A stretch of 64,000 nucleotides of DNA from Leptolyngbya sp. PCC 6406 (GCF_000332095.2 NZ_KI913949.1:5373673-5437672), one strand, 5' to 3'. Shown: positions 25,501-35,682, numbered from the stretch's first letter. Made by a program: numbers and translations. Notes: generated by a model not told the origin, from the letters alone.

Positions 25501-27693
25501 GTGAAATGCTTGCCGCTTACCCTTGGTGCCCTACTTCGTAGAGTTCGGCACCGTATCCGTTACCCGTCCTTACGGGTCATGTTTACAGTGCCTGTCCTAG
25601 TGCAGTTAGTGGTGGCAGTGGGGCTAGTGGGGTATCTCTCCCTCCACAATGGGGAGCAGGCAATGCAGAACCTTGCTTCCCAGTTGCGGACAGAAATTTC
25701 CGCCCGTATTGAGGGAGAACTGGCCAGCTATTTTGGCGATCCCCATGCCCTGAATCGTCTCAATGCCACCGCCTTCAGCAGTGGGGATCTGGATATTCGG
25801 AACGCTGCCTACGGGGAACCTCTGCTTTCTCAGCAGATGAAAATTTATCCCAATATTGCCCTGGTCTATTGTGGTAGCGCCCGCTCAGGGGAGTTTTTTG
25901 GCGTGTTGCGATCGCCGGATACCGGAGAGCTAGAGTTTTCCTACAGTAATCGCAGCAATGACTTCTTTCGCGACTACTACACCCTGGATGTACGGGGCTA
26001 TCGCCAGCACTTCATCCGCCGTGCCGAGGAACGCTACGACGCCCGTCTACGGCCCTGGTTTCGAGCCGCCATCACTGCTGAGCAGCCCGCTTGGACCGAT
26101 GTCTACCTGGCCTTCACGACGGGGTTGCCTAATATCACGGCGAGCCTCCCTGTCTATGACAATCGCCAGGGCCGTCAATTGCTGGGGGTTTGTGCAGCGG
26201 ATGTGGTGCTGCCAGAGGAGTTTAGAGCGTTTCTCAGCCAGTTGCATATTGGTCAGTCGGGCCATGCCTTTGTGGTGGATCGCAGGGGTAACTTGATTGC
26301 CAGTTCTACCGATGAGCCACTGTTGCTAAAGGTGGAGGGCAAGGGGCAATTTTTGCAGGCCATCAATAGTACCGATCCCCTAGTGCAACAGTCGGCGGCT
26401 TACCTCCTGGGGCAGTTTGGCCAGTTTGATCGGATTCAGCGATCTCAGCAGCTCGCCTTTCCCCTGAAGGGCCAGCGGCATTTTCTAGAGGTGCTGCCCT
26501 TTAGTGATGGCTTTGGCCTGGATTGGTTGATTGTGGTGGTGGTGCCGGAGGCAGACATCATGGGGCAAATTTACACCAATACCCGTATCACCATCTTGCT
26601 CTGTGCTATTGCCCTGGTGATTGCCCTGGGGGTGGGTATTGCCTCTACTCGACGGATGACGGAGCCTATCCTGAAGCTGAACCAGGCGGTGAAGGAAATT
26701 GCTCGGGGTAACTGGGACCAACCCCTGCCTTCGGCTCGCACCGATGAGGTGGGTCAACTGGCGCGGTCGGTGGATTCCATGGCGATGGACCTGCGGCAAA
26801 GCTTTGGTCGCCTAGAGGCTCAGAAAAATGCCTTTGCCCGATTTTTTCCACCGGAGTATTTGGCCCTCTTCCAAAAGCGGGATGTGACGGAGGTGCAGCT
26901 TGGGGACTACATCAGTCAGACCATGACGGTGATGTTTGCGGATATTCGCCAATTTACGGGGCTGGTGGAGCGCATGTCTCCTGGGGCACTGGCGGAGTTT
27001 ATGAATAACTATCTCCAGAGAATTTCGCCGGAGATTCGGGGCCACCGAGGGATTGTGGTCAAGTTCATTGGTGACAGCATTATGGCGGTGTTTCCTGAAG
27101 CGGTGGAGGATGGGATTGCGGCGGCTCTGGCTCAGTTCGATCAGGTGCGGGCCTATAACACTGAGGGGATTGGGCCGGGGCATATTCCGGTGAAGATTGG
27201 GATTGGTCTGCACACGGGGCCGATGATGCTGGGCATTATCGGGGAGCCGACGCGGATGCAGGGGGATGCTCTCTCGGATACGGTGAATTTGGCAGCCCGG
27301 TTGGAGGGACTGTCGAAGGTGTATAGTGCGCCCTTGGTGATCTCGGAGGAGGTGTTTAATCAACTCTCAGATCCCCAGCGGTTTCCCCTCCGGTTTTTGG
27401 ATCGGGTGATGGTGAAGGGGCGTCGAGGATCTCTGGACATCTATGAGGTGCTGGGGGCGGAGGAGCCGGATCTGCGATCGCGAAAGTTAGCCAGTCTGGA
27501 GGAGTTTGCGACGGGGGTGCAGTGCTATCGCGATCGCGACTGGACGGGGGCGCGGCACTGTTTTAACCGGGTGCTCCAGATCAACCCTGAAGATGGCGCA
27601 GCCCAAATTTATATGGATCGGCTGGAGATTTTGATGACTGAGGGGGTGCCGCCAGATTGGGATGGCGTCTGGGTCTTTAAGCAAAAGCGCTAA
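25501..27693 (+). CDS. Cache-HAMP adenylate cyclase with C-terminal TPR-like segment
   Basis: Membrane receptor cyclase of 730 residues. A first helix at about 27-47 (MFTVPVLVQLVVAVGLVGYL) and a second at 361-381 flank a periplasmic double-Cache sensor (about 50-355). HAMP (about 382-435; EPILKLNQAVKEIARGNW) and the class III catalytic domain follow. Metal aspartates lie in VMFADIRQFTGL and KFIGDSIMAVF, where the lysine favours ATP. SDTVNLAARLEGL holds the transition-state Asn and Arg, and the layout is that of class IIIb. The tail (LASLEEFATGVQCYRDRDWTGARHCFNRVL) resembles one TPR unit. It starts with GTG; an ATG at 25579 is possible. It differs from the MASE1 cyclase, so the cell has at least two cAMP inputs. 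Confidence 0.9.
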   Translation: MKCLPLTLGALLRRVRHRIRYPSLRVMFTVPVLVQLVVAVGLVGYLSLHNGEQAMQNLASQLRTEISARIEGELASYFGDPHALNRLNATAFSSGDLDIRNAAYGEPLLSQQMKIYPNIALVYCGSARSGEFFGVLRSPDTGELEFSYSNRSNDFFRDYYTLDVRGYRQHFIRRAEERYDARLRPWFRAAITAEQPAWTDVYLAFTTGLPNITASLPVYDNRQGRQLLGVCAADVVLPEEFRAFLSQLHIGQSGHAFVVDRRGNLIASSTDEPLLLKVEGKGQFLQAINSTDPLVQQSAAYLLGQFGQFDRIQRSQQLAFPLKGQRHFLEVLPFSDGFGLDWLIVVVVPEADIMGQIYTNTRITILLCAIALVIALGVGIASTRRMTEPILKLNQAVKEIARGNWDQPLPSARTDEVGQLARSVDSMAMDLRQSFGRLEAQKNAFARFFPPEYLALFQKRDVTEVQLGDYISQTMTVMFADIRQFTGLVERMSPGALAEFMNNYLQRISPEIRGHRGIVVKFIGDSIMAVFPEAVEDGIAAALAQFDQVRAYNTEGIGPGHIPVKIGIGLHTGPMMLGIIGEPTRMQGDALSDTVNLAARLEGLSKVYSAPLVISEEVFNQLSDPQRFPLRFLDRVMVKGRRGSLDIYEVLGAEEPDLRSRKLASLEEFATGVQCYRDRDWTGARHCFNRVLQINPEDGAAQIYMDRLEILMTEGVPPDWDGVWVFKQKR

Positions 27694-27806
27694 GGAATCC
27701 GAATCCTTATAATCTGCAATTCTTGTGGGTTAGGCATCTTGCCTGACCGTGGACAGCCGGGACGGCTATTCCACGTTATTTGATCCCTACTGCTAAGGGG
27801 GCTACC

Positions 27807-28388
27807 TCAGAGGTCCAGATCCCGCAGTGCAGGCAAAAGTTGGGCAAAGGCGATCCCCCGATGGCTGCACTGTTCCTTCTCGGCGGGGGCCATCTCTGCA
27901 AAGGTTTTACCCAGGGCGGGCACGTAGAAAATGGGATCGTAGCCGAAGCCGCCGCTGCCTTGGGGGGCCATCGTGATTTCCCCAGGACAGATGCCTTCGG
28001 TGTCGAGGGCGATGGTGCCATCGGGGCGGGCTAGTGCGATCGCACAGACAAATTGGGCTTGGCGGTGGGAGGTATCCCCCAGTTCCCCCAGGAGCCGTTG
28101 AATGCGAGCGCGGTCGTCCCGGCCATACCGAGCGGAATACAACCCTGGTGCTCCCCCCAGAGCATCCACAGCAAGGCCAGAGTCATCTGCGATCGCCCAT
28201 TGCCCTGTCGCCATGGCCACCGTCGTCGCCTTCAGCCGCGCATTTTCCAGAAATGTTGTCCCGGTCTCCTCTACGTCAATCTCCTGGGGCTTCAGTACCA
28301 GGTTCCACCCCAGCCCCGCCAGGTGGGCATTCATTTCCTGAACCTTACCGGGATTTCCAGTGGCCACCACAACTGTGGGCATGTTCAT
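27807..28388 (-). CDS. rdgB: XTP/dITP pyrophosphatase (RdgB/HAM1)
   Basis: House-cleaning nucleotide pyrophosphatase that hydrolyses dITP, XTP and ITP to monophosphates. Family motifs: VVVATGNPGKVQEM at the N-terminus, the glutamate-containing GTTFLENARLKA, ADDSGLAVDALGGAPGLYSARY and the C-terminal GGFGYDPIFYVP followed by EMAPAEKEQCSHRGIA. From the ATG at 28388 the length is about 193 residues, as expected. A longer frame to 28409 adds seven unlikely residues. No operon partner. Confidence 0.94.
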   Translation of the reverse strand: MNMPTVVVATGNPGKVQEMNAHLAGLGWNLVLKPQEIDVEETGTTFLENARLKATTVAMATGQWAIADDSGLAVDALGGAPGLYSARYGRDDRARIQRLLGELGDTSHRQAQFVCAIALARPDGTIALDTEGICPGEITMAPQGSGGFGYDPIFYVPALGKTFAEMAPAEKEQCSHRGIAFAQLLPALRDLDL

Positions 28389-28655
28389 ATTTCTCGCAGA
28401 GGATTCCATCTAAATATCAAGTCCGTTTAATTAGCCACACAAGTCTATTGGGTGGTTAGTAGGGGCGAACGGCTGTTCGCCCTGTTCAAAATTGTGGGCA
28501 ATTAGCCGAACACGATATAAATCAGCGCCAGGGCGCTGCAAGGGCATTATTAGGGATCAGGGAATTCCAGCGCAATCCTGGACTTGGGAACTAGCGGAGA
28601 TACGTTCCCTTAGGGACTCGCAAGAAAATAAGGTACCAATTGCCACCTTGCCTAT

Positions 28656-28707
28656 GGGTGCATTGCTGCGCGTGGGCGAAGCCGCGCCTTAGCGTTATGC
28701 ACCCTAC
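28656..28707. repeat. Dispersed hairpin repeat, family F, copy 1
   Basis: A 52-base element flanked by GGGTGCAT/ATGCACCC and containing GCGTGGGCGAAGCCGCGCC. An inverted copy lies at 50055-50104 with about two differences. The rest of 28389-28749 shows no gene. The motif ATTTAGACGCACGTCCCTTA at 28735-28754 matches the right end of the element at 39693-40021. Confidence 0.75.
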
Positions 28708-28749
28708 CAGTGCTCAACGGTTCCGGTACTTTATTTAGACGCACGTCCC

Positions 28750-29199
28750 TTAAGCCTCGCCGAGGACGATCTCAAGGGCCATGGCCCCCTCTAGATCAAA
28801 GGGAGGAATTTCCGGGATCTCGCCATCGCTGAGTCCAGTCTCCTCCAGAGCCATCAGTCGCCCGCGCCCATAGCCATCGGCAAACACCTCGTCCAATTTC
28901 CCTTTGAGGCTGGGGTTGTCTCGCAGCAAGGTGGTGATATCTTGTCGTGCTCCCCGAATACTCAGAACCCAGGACCGACTGCGGCGGGCCGGTTGATAGC
29001 GCCATTTCAGTAGATGGCAGCAGAGTCTAGCGATCTGGCTGGTCAGCGCCCGTTTTTCAGATCGGCCCAAGCTTTCCAATTCCTCCTGCACGTTAGCAGC
29101 ATCCAGCTCTCCCCATCGTCCTTGCTGAATCAGGGCCGCCTGTTGCTGCACCCAGCCATAGAAATCTGTGTCGTACAGGGTCGAGTCGCGATTGCTCAC
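28750..29199 (-). CDS. DUF29 domain-containing protein
   Basis: A 149-residue protein of the DUF29 family, which is highly expanded in cyanobacteria. Typical features: LYDTDFYGWVQQQAALIQQGRWGELD, NVQEELESLGRSEKRALTSQIARLCCHLLKWRYQP, and WVLSIRGARQDITTLLRDNPSLKGKLDE. The fold is all-helical. A toxin-antitoxin or mobile-element association has been suggested for such genes, but no biochemical role is established. It is transcribed away from the ABC exporter with about 160 bases between them. Confidence 0.85.
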   Translation of the reverse strand: MSNRDSTLYDTDFYGWVQQQAALIQQGRWGELDAANVQEELESLGRSEKRALTSQIARLCCHLLKWRYQPARRSRSWVLSIRGARQDITTLLRDNPSLKGKLDEVFADGYGRGRLMALEETGLSDGEIPEIPPFDLEGAMALEIVLGEA

Positions 29200-29357
29200 T
29201 TTTGCCTATCCCCCGTCATGATCGCCTGGATCTAATTGCCCATCTAACTTTATCTAGAATAACTCTCCCCCCGCGCAGGATCCGGTACAGGGATTTAGCT
29301 GGAACACTCTAAAACTGATAGCGTGAGGGATGCAGTCGGAATCCGTGAGGCGATCGC

Positions 29358-31085
29358 TTGGCACCGCGTTCTAACTACCATAATCTCTTGCCCTACGTTC
29401 AGCAGCAGTGGCGCACTATTGCCTATGCCCTGCTCTGTACCCTGGTCTTCACCGCCTTTTGGCCCTTGCTGGCTTGGTTGGCGGGGCGAATGCTGTCCCT
29501 GCTGGTGCAGGGGCAGGTGGTGGCCCTGGCCCAGACAGCGGGGATCACGATGGTGGGCTTCACCATTCATAAGCTGGGACAGTACGGCCAAGACTCCCTG
29601 ATGTCCAAGGCGGCACTTACCGCCACCTTCAACCTACGGGTTCAGGTCTATCGCCATCTCCAGAGCCTCAGCTTGGCCTATTTTGAGCGATCCCAGACGG
29701 GGGATTTGGCCTACCGCCTCACGGAGGATGTGGACCGCATCGGTGAGGTGATCAAACGTCTGTTTCAAGACTTCGTCCCCAGCCTGCTGCAACTGATTGT
29801 GGTGCTGGCCTACATGCTGTGGCTGAACTGGCAACTCACCATGACCACCTTTATCCTGGTGCCCGCCCTGGCCTTGCTGGTGGGTTGGTTTGGGGAGCGG
29901 ATGTTGAGCTATTCTCGCCGCAGTCAAAATCTGGTGTCGGACTTGTCTTCCCAGTTGACGGAGGTTTTCAGCGGCATTCGTCTGGTGCGGGCCTTTGCCG
30001 CTGAGGACTATGCCATCCAGCGGTTTACGGAGGAGGCGGAGCGCAACCGCAAGGCTCGCTATCGGGCCGCTTGGTTGCTGGCGGTGCAGTACCCGGTGGT
30101 GGGACTGCTCTATGCCTTGATTGTGCTGATTCTATTTTTGGTGGGGAGCTGGCAGATTGCTTCGGGAAATCTGACGGGGGAAGCCTTTGGCAGCTATGTG
30201 GCGGCGGCCCTGTTGTTGATTGACCCGGTGACCCACACCACGGAAAACTACAACCTGTTTAAGGAGGCGGAAGCCTCGGTAGACCGAGTGTTTGAGCTAT
30301 TTGCCATTGAGCCTGCGGTGGGGGAAGCTGTCGATGCCCAGCCCCTACCTGCTGTCACCGGCAAGGTGGAATATCGCCATGTGACCTTCCATTACACCCC
30401 AGAGGAACCTGTGCTCCAGGGGATTTCCCTCCAGGCGATGCCGGGGGAAAAGATCGCCTTGGTGGGATCTTCGGGGGCGGGTAAAACGACGTTGGTGAAT
30501 CTGCTGCCTCGGTTCTACGATCCCCAGGGGGGGCAGATTTTCATTGATGGTATTGATATCCGCACGGTTACCCTCAAGAGTCTGCGTCGCCAGATTGGCA
30601 TTGTGCCCCAGGAAACGACGCTGTTTTCCGGCACGATCGCGGAGAATATCGCCTTTGGCCAGAAGGATTTTGACCTGGCGGCAGTGCAGGCGGCGGCTCA
30701 GGCCGCTAATGCCCACGAGTTCATCATGCAGTTTTCCCAGGGCTACCATGCTTGGGTGGGGGAACGGGGGGTGAATCTTTCGGGGGGGCAGCGCCAGCGA
30801 CTTGCGATCGCGCGGGCGGTTCTTCTCAATCCCCGAATTCTGATTCTAGATGAGGCCACATCGGCCCTGGATTCCGAGTCAGAAAATCTGGTCCAGGAGG
30901 CTCTGGAACGGCTGATGGGCGATCGCACGGCCTTCATCATTGCCCACCGTCTGGCCACGGTGCGGGGGGCGGATCGAATTCTAGTGATGGATCAAGGCTT
31001 TATTGTGGAGGCGGGTACCCATGAGGAGCTGCTGGCCAAGGGCGATCGCTATGCCTACTTCTATGACCAGCAGTTTCAAAAGTAG
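29358..31085 (+). CDS. ABC-type exporter, fused permease/ATPase (MsbA/MDR type)
   Basis: Half-transporter of 575 residues that should act as a homodimer. The membrane domain (about 15-320) has six hydrophobic segments and the coupling region YFERSQTGDLAYRLTEDVDRIGEV. The ATPase domain (about 335-575) has Walker A GSSGAGKTT, a Q loop in VPQETTLFSGTIAENIAFG, signature LSGGQRQRLAIARA, Walker B ILILDEATSALD and an H loop in FIIAHRLATV. Substrates of close relatives include lipids, peptides and drugs; none can be inferred here. The frame opens with TTG at 29358; no ATG occurs before residues of the first helix. Confidence 0.9.
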   Translation: MAPRSNYHNLLPYVQQQWRTIAYALLCTLVFTAFWPLLAWLAGRMLSLLVQGQVVALAQTAGITMVGFTIHKLGQYGQDSLMSKAALTATFNLRVQVYRHLQSLSLAYFERSQTGDLAYRLTEDVDRIGEVIKRLFQDFVPSLLQLIVVLAYMLWLNWQLTMTTFILVPALALLVGWFGERMLSYSRRSQNLVSDLSSQLTEVFSGIRLVRAFAAEDYAIQRFTEEAERNRKARYRAAWLLAVQYPVVGLLYALIVLILFLVGSWQIASGNLTGEAFGSYVAAALLLIDPVTHTTENYNLFKEAEASVDRVFELFAIEPAVGEAVDAQPLPAVTGKVEYRHVTFHYTPEEPVLQGISLQAMPGEKIALVGSSGAGKTTLVNLLPRFYDPQGGQIFIDGIDIRTVTLKSLRRQIGIVPQETTLFSGTIAENIAFGQKDFDLAAVQAAAQAANAHEFIMQFSQGYHAWVGERGVNLSGGQRQRLAIARAVLLNPRILILDEATSALDSESENLVQEALERLMGDRTAFIIAHRLATVRGADRILVMDQGFIVEAGTHEELLAKGDRYAYFYDQQFQK

Positions 31086-31269
31086 GGGAAGGAACGGGGC
31101 AAGTTCCCGCTGCCGGTGGTTACTGATCTACCCGCTATTGTGGTCAGTTCAGCGGCATACACAGCAAACCGTCCCGACCTGATCTTGATTGCTGTCACCA
31201 GTCAGGTGAGAACACCTTGGTGCTGTGGCTGTCTGCTGCTGGGGTGTTGTTGCCGGAACGCGCCAGTGC

Positions 31270-31905
31270 TCAGGAAGCCTCCGCCCCGCCCCCAATCGTT
31301 TGACCGTCCGTTTCTCCATCTGGTTCAGGGATGGATGGGGAAAATTCCACGGCTTCGTAGAGAGCCGCCATTGACCCCGCCCAGCCGACACTGGTGAGGG
31401 TGAGGGTATCCCCTTCACTGTGGGGATGCAGTACCCACAAGCCCTCGGCATTGCGGCGAAAAACCTCCGCGTGGGGCCGGGTCTGGGAAATCAGCACATA
31501 TTCTTGCAAGCTATCAAGGTGGCGATAGTCAAAAAACTTATCCCCCCGGTCGAAGGCTTCGGTCCCTTCGGAAAGCACTTCAACAATCAGGCAGGGGTGG
31601 CGTTTGCAGGTGGTGTTGGCCCGATCGCGATCGTCGCACGTGACCATCACGTCGGGGTAATAATAGCGATTCAGGGTTTCAATGCACGCCTTCATGTCCA
31701 AGGCATAGGCTCGACATTTACCTGTGCGGAGGTGTCCCCGCAAGAGTGCCCAAAGGTTGAGGGCAATGGTGACATGGGCATCGGTGCCCCCGGCCATGGC
31801 ATAGACTTCCCCATCCCGATATTCGTGCTTGGTGGGGCTATCGGCTTCTGCGGCGAGGTACTCCTCGGAGGAAAGGGGGGAGTGGGTGGCGGGGAGGGCA
31901 ACCAT
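31270..31905 (-). CDS. Uma2 family endonuclease-like protein
   Basis: A 211-residue protein of the Uma2/DUF820 family, with the PD-(D/E)XK fold. Signature elements are SSEEYLAAEADSPTKHEYRDGEVYAMAGGTDAH, then YYYPDVMVTCDD with the putative metal Asp, and CLIVEVLSEGTEAFDRGDKFFDYR with the Glu of the ExK-type core. These genes are massively expanded in cyanobacteria and their substrates are unknown. The C-terminal 20 residues are low-complexity and acidic. The ATG at 31905 is preferred over 31923. Confidence 0.88.
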   Translation of the reverse strand: MVALPATHSPLSSEEYLAAEADSPTKHEYRDGEVYAMAGGTDAHVTIALNLWALLRGHLRTGKCRAYALDMKACIETLNRYYYPDVMVTCDDRDRANTTCKRHPCLIVEVLSEGTEAFDRGDKFFDYRHLDSLQEYVLISQTRPHAEVFRRNAEGLWVLHPHSEGDTLTLTSVGWAGSMAALYEAVEFSPSIPEPDGETDGQTIGGGAEAS

Positions 31906-32044
31906 GGGTTTTGAACTGGGCAATGAGGCGATAGGCCCATTGTATCGAGTGGGTGAGAGAAGGCCCCTCCCAACTGCATGGGTTGAATAAGTTGACTGGG
32001 CTCAGCAATAGTTGTTGATGTTACCCATCGCCGGAGATTGCCCC

Positions 32045-35000
32045 ATGGCCCGCCTCGCCAAGCTGCTCGGTTTTGCCCTCTGCTCTGCCTTGCTGGTACC
32101 CGCGATGCAACTGGCGGGGGAGGCCGCTCAGAACCCAGGGCAGTTACGGGGGGTCGGGGACAGGTTCCTTAACGGTAGCGGGGCGGGTAGTCAGATCGGT
32201 CGCCAGGAACCTGTCCCCTTAGTGACCCAGAGCCCAGGGTTCTTTGGCGCGGGTGACTCGTTGCGTTTAGGAACGATACAAGAACCCTGGAATCTCGGCC
32301 CGCTGAATGGGGAAGGGCTACAGGTGGAGCCGTTACCCCTAGTGGCGGAACCGCCCCAGATTTTGGCTCAGGCGGATAGCCGCCTAAGCGAAGCGGATCG
32401 ACTGCTTCAGCAAGGTATTCAACAGTACAACCAGAATCAGTTTCAAAGAGCAATTAACTCCTGGGAGCAGGCATTACAGCTATATCGTGCTGGAGGTGAT
32501 CGCGCTGGGGAAGGGCGCGCCCTGGGAAATCTAGGCACTGCTTATTTGGTTTTGGGCGACTATCACCGTGCCATTGAGTTCTTTGAGCAACATTTGGCAA
32601 TCTCCCAGACTATTGGCAACTGGGCTGGGGAAGGAGTTGCTCTAGGGAATTTGGGTAACGCTTATTTCAGCCTAGGAGACTATCGCCAAGCCATTAAATT
32701 CTATGAGCAAGATTTGGCGATTTCCCAGGAAATCGGCGACCGACTTGGTGAAGGTACTGCGTTGGGGAACTTAGGCATTGCTTACAACAGCCTAGGGGAG
32801 TATCGTCGTGCCATTGAATTCTATGAACGACACCTAGTGATCGCCCAGGCTGTCGGCGACCGGGCTGGGGAAGGACGGGCTCTAGGGAATTTGGGCTCTG
32901 CTTATTTAGGCATGGGGAACTATCGCCGCGCTATCGAGTTTTTTGAGCAAGACTTAGCGATTTCCCAGGAAATCGGCGACCAACTGGGAGAAGGGACTGC
33001 TCTGGGGAACCTGGGCATTGCTTACAACAGCCTGGGAAACTACCGCCGTGCCATTGAGCTTCATGAGCAGGTTCTCACTATCTTTCAAGCCATCGGTAAC
33101 CGATCTGGGGAAGGAACTACCTTTGGGAATCTGGGGGCTGCTTATCGCAATCTAGGAGATTATCGCCACGCTATTGAGCTTTTTGAGCAACATCTGGTGA
33201 TTTCCAGGGAAATTGGAGGCCGATCTGAAGAAGGTAGAGCCCTAGGGAATTTGGGCAGCGCTTACCTTGGGTTGGGAAAATATCGCCGCGCCATTGAGCT
33301 TTTTGAGCGACATCTGGTAATTTCCAGGGAAATTGGAGATCGGGCTGGAGAAGGGGGAGCCCTAGGGAATTTAGGCAATGCTTATTGGGGTCTTGGGAAC
33401 TATCAACGAGCTATTGAGCTTTTTGAACAACACTTGGCGATCTCTCAGGCTGTCGGTAACCGTACTGGTGAAGGAAACGCCCTGAACAGTTTGGGCGTTG
33501 TTTATCTGAGCTTAGGAGACTACCACCGTGCTATTGGATTCTTTGAGCAACGGTTAATGATCTCTCAGGAAATTGGCGACCTCGCTGGAGAAGGTCGAGC
33601 CCTAGGTAACTTGGGCATTGCTTACTGGAGTTTGGGAGACTATCACTCAGCCATTGAGTTCCACACACAAAGCCTAATGATCGCCCGTAGCATTGGCAAC
33701 CGAGCTGGGGAAGGCGCTGTGCTGGGAAATTTGGGTGCTGCTTATCGCGGTCTGGGAAACTATCGTCGTGCCTTTGACCTTGATGAGCAATTTCTGACAA
33801 TTGCCCGTGAGATTGGAGACCGAACTGGTGAAGGAAACGCTCTGAACAATTTGGGTCTTGCTTACCTCACTCTGGAGCAGAGTGACCAAGCATTGGCTCT
33901 ATATCAACGGTCCTTAGCCATTCGCCGCGAGATTGGCGATCGCGTCGGAACTGCCACCACCCTCAATAACCTCGGCAGACTCCTCAACGATCGCAACCAG
34001 CCCGAACTGGCCATCACCTTCCTCAAAGCTGCTGTCGATATCCGCGAATCCATACGCGGCGAGATCCGCCAACTAGATCGCGACCTTCAGCAAGCCTTCA
34101 CCGACATCGTCGCCGCCGACTACCGCCTCCTCGCCGACCTCCTCCTCCAACAAGATCGCGTCCTCGAAGCCCAAGAAGTCCTCGACCTGCTCAAACTGCA
34201 AGAACTCGAAGACTATCAACTCCGCAACGTCCGAGGCACCGAGGAAACCCGCCAGGGCATTTCCTTCTGGCCACCCGAGCGGGAAATCCTTGATCGCTTC
34301 TACACCCACCTAGAAACCAATACCGATCCCCAAACCTTCTTCACCAGTGGAGACGTGGCGGATCGCATTGCCCAACTCCAACGCAACGCCCGCAGCCAGA
34401 ACCCCAACCCCGAACAACTCGCCCGCCTGCAAGGGAACCTGCAACAGGCCGGTAACGCCGCCCTGCTTTATCCCCTCGTCCTCGACGATCGCCTCGAACT
34501 AATCCTCGTCACCACCAGCGGCATCTCCCGCCACACCGTCCCCGTTGACCGGGTAGAGCTGAACCGGGCGATCGCCGCCTTCCGTTCCGACATTGAGGAT
34601 CCCTTCAGCAACTCCCTCCCCAACGCTCAGCAGTTGTACCAATGGCTGATCGCGCCCCTCGCTGACGAGATTGATGCCGCCGGAGCCGAAACCATCCTCT
34701 ACGCCGCAGACGGCCAACTGCGCTACATTCCCCTCGCCGCTTTGCATGACGGTGACCAATGGCTGACCCAGCGCTACACCCTCAACCACATCACCGCCGC
34801 CTCCCTGATGGACTTCTCCCAGGCGGAGTCAGCACCCCTCAGCATCCTGGCTGGCGCTTTCCCCGCTCAAGATCTGGTGGTGGAGGTAGCGGGGGTACAA
34901 CGACCGTTCAGTGGTCTGCCCTATGCCCAGGTGGAGGTGGAGAATCTCCAGGCCAACTTACCGGGCACAGTGGCGTTTTTCAGTGCGGGGTTCAACCGCC

Positions 35001-35533
35001 AAGCTATTGAGCCTCGGCTGGGGAACCACACCATTATTCACTTGGCAACCCACGGAACGTTCCAGTCTGGTCATCCCAATGACTCGTTCATCTTGCTGGG
35101 GGATGGCGATCGCATTACCCTGTTCGACCTGGATCAGTGGGACTTGCCCAACATCGACTTGGTGGTGTTGAGTGCCTGTGAAACGGCGGTGAGTGGACCG
35201 GAGTTGGGCACGGGGGAAGAGATTCTGGGGTTTGGCTACCAGATTCAGCGGACGGGAGCAAGAGCCGCGATCGCATCTCTCTGGGTGGTGAGTGATGGCG
35301 GTACCCAGGTGTTGATGGATGCCTTCTATGGGGCGATGCAGGTGGGCTTGCCCAAGGCGGAGGCTCTGCGTCAGGCTCAGGTCGCTTTGATTACCAATGA
35401 CTTTGCGGCGGTGGGGGGCAATCGCGGCATTGAAATCTTTAGCACCGTCACGGGGCAACCCTTGGTGCCGGGGGGGACGTTGGCCCATCCCTACTACTGG
35501 GCACCGTTTATTTTGATTGGCAATGGACTCTAG
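32045..35533 (+). CDS. Exported TPR-CHAT protein
   Basis: A large protein of about 1162 residues. From the ATG at 32045 it starts with a Sec signal peptide (MARLAKLLGFALCSALLVPA, cleavage near AGEA-AQ). After a linker of about 90 residues come fourteen 40-residue TPR units; the central twelve are nearly identical in pattern (GEGxALGNLGxAYxxLGxYxxAIE) and form a 120-base DNA tandem repeat (about 32505-33940). The C-terminal CHAT domain is a caspase-like cysteine peptidase with His in IIHLATHGTF and Cys in VVLSACETAVSG, and a final PYYWAPFILIGNG. Cyanobacteria carry many such TPR-CHAT proteins. The signal peptide implies action outside the cytoplasm, unlike the CRISPR-linked CHAT protease of type III-E systems. 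Confidence 0.9.
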   Translation: MARLAKLLGFALCSALLVPAMQLAGEAAQNPGQLRGVGDRFLNGSGAGSQIGRQEPVPLVTQSPGFFGAGDSLRLGTIQEPWNLGPLNGEGLQVEPLPLVAEPPQILAQADSRLSEADRLLQQGIQQYNQNQFQRAINSWEQALQLYRAGGDRAGEGRALGNLGTAYLVLGDYHRAIEFFEQHLAISQTIGNWAGEGVALGNLGNAYFSLGDYRQAIKFYEQDLAISQEIGDRLGEGTALGNLGIAYNSLGEYRRAIEFYERHLVIAQAVGDRAGEGRALGNLGSAYLGMGNYRRAIEFFEQDLAISQEIGDQLGEGTALGNLGIAYNSLGNYRRAIELHEQVLTIFQAIGNRSGEGTTFGNLGAAYRNLGDYRHAIELFEQHLVISREIGGRSEEGRALGNLGSAYLGLGKYRRAIELFERHLVISREIGDRAGEGGALGNLGNAYWGLGNYQRAIELFEQHLAISQAVGNRTGEGNALNSLGVVYLSLGDYHRAIGFFEQRLMISQEIGDLAGEGRALGNLGIAYWSLGDYHSAIEFHTQSLMIARSIGNRAGEGAVLGNLGAAYRGLGNYRRAFDLDEQFLTIAREIGDRTGEGNALNNLGLAYLTLEQSDQALALYQRSLAIRREIGDRVGTATTLNNLGRLLNDRNQPELAITFLKAAVDIRESIRGEIRQLDRDLQQAFTDIVAADYRLLADLLLQQDRVLEAQEVLDLLKLQELEDYQLRNVRGTEETRQGISFWPPEREILDRFYTHLETNTDPQTFFTSGDVADRIAQLQRNARSQNPNPEQLARLQGNLQQAGNAALLYPLVLDDRLELILVTTSGISRHTVPVDRVELNRAIAAFRSDIEDPFSNSLPNAQQLYQWLIAPLADEIDAAGAETILYAADGQLRYIPLAALHDGDQWLTQRYTLNHITAASLMDFSQAESAPLSILAGAFPAQDLVVEVAGVQRPFSGLPYAQVEVENLQANLPGTVAFFSAGFNRQAIEPRLGNHTIIHLATHGTFQSGHPNDSFILLGDGDRITLFDLDQWDLPNIDLVVLSACETAVSGPELGTGEEILGFGYQIQRTGARAAIASLWVVSDGGTQVLMDAFYGAMQVGLPKAEALRQAQVALITNDFAAVGGNRGIEIFSTVTGQPLVPGGTLAHPYYWAPFILIGNGL

Positions 35534-35682
35534 GGACAGGGCCTTGGCTTGCTCGTTCCGCAGAATGAGGGAAGGCTGGAACGTAATCAGGTCCAAGGGT
35601 TACGCTTAAGTTAATGCCCATCAGGGCTGTGCGCCCTTTGCAGAGTGGTTGCTATCAACCAGATATCGTATTCGTTTCAGCT

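Noticed and set aside
32505-33940. Regular 120-base repeats that might suggest a CRISPR array
   Set aside because: The repeats are contiguous, in frame and encode TPR units; there are no unique spacers. No CRISPR array was seen anywhere in the window.
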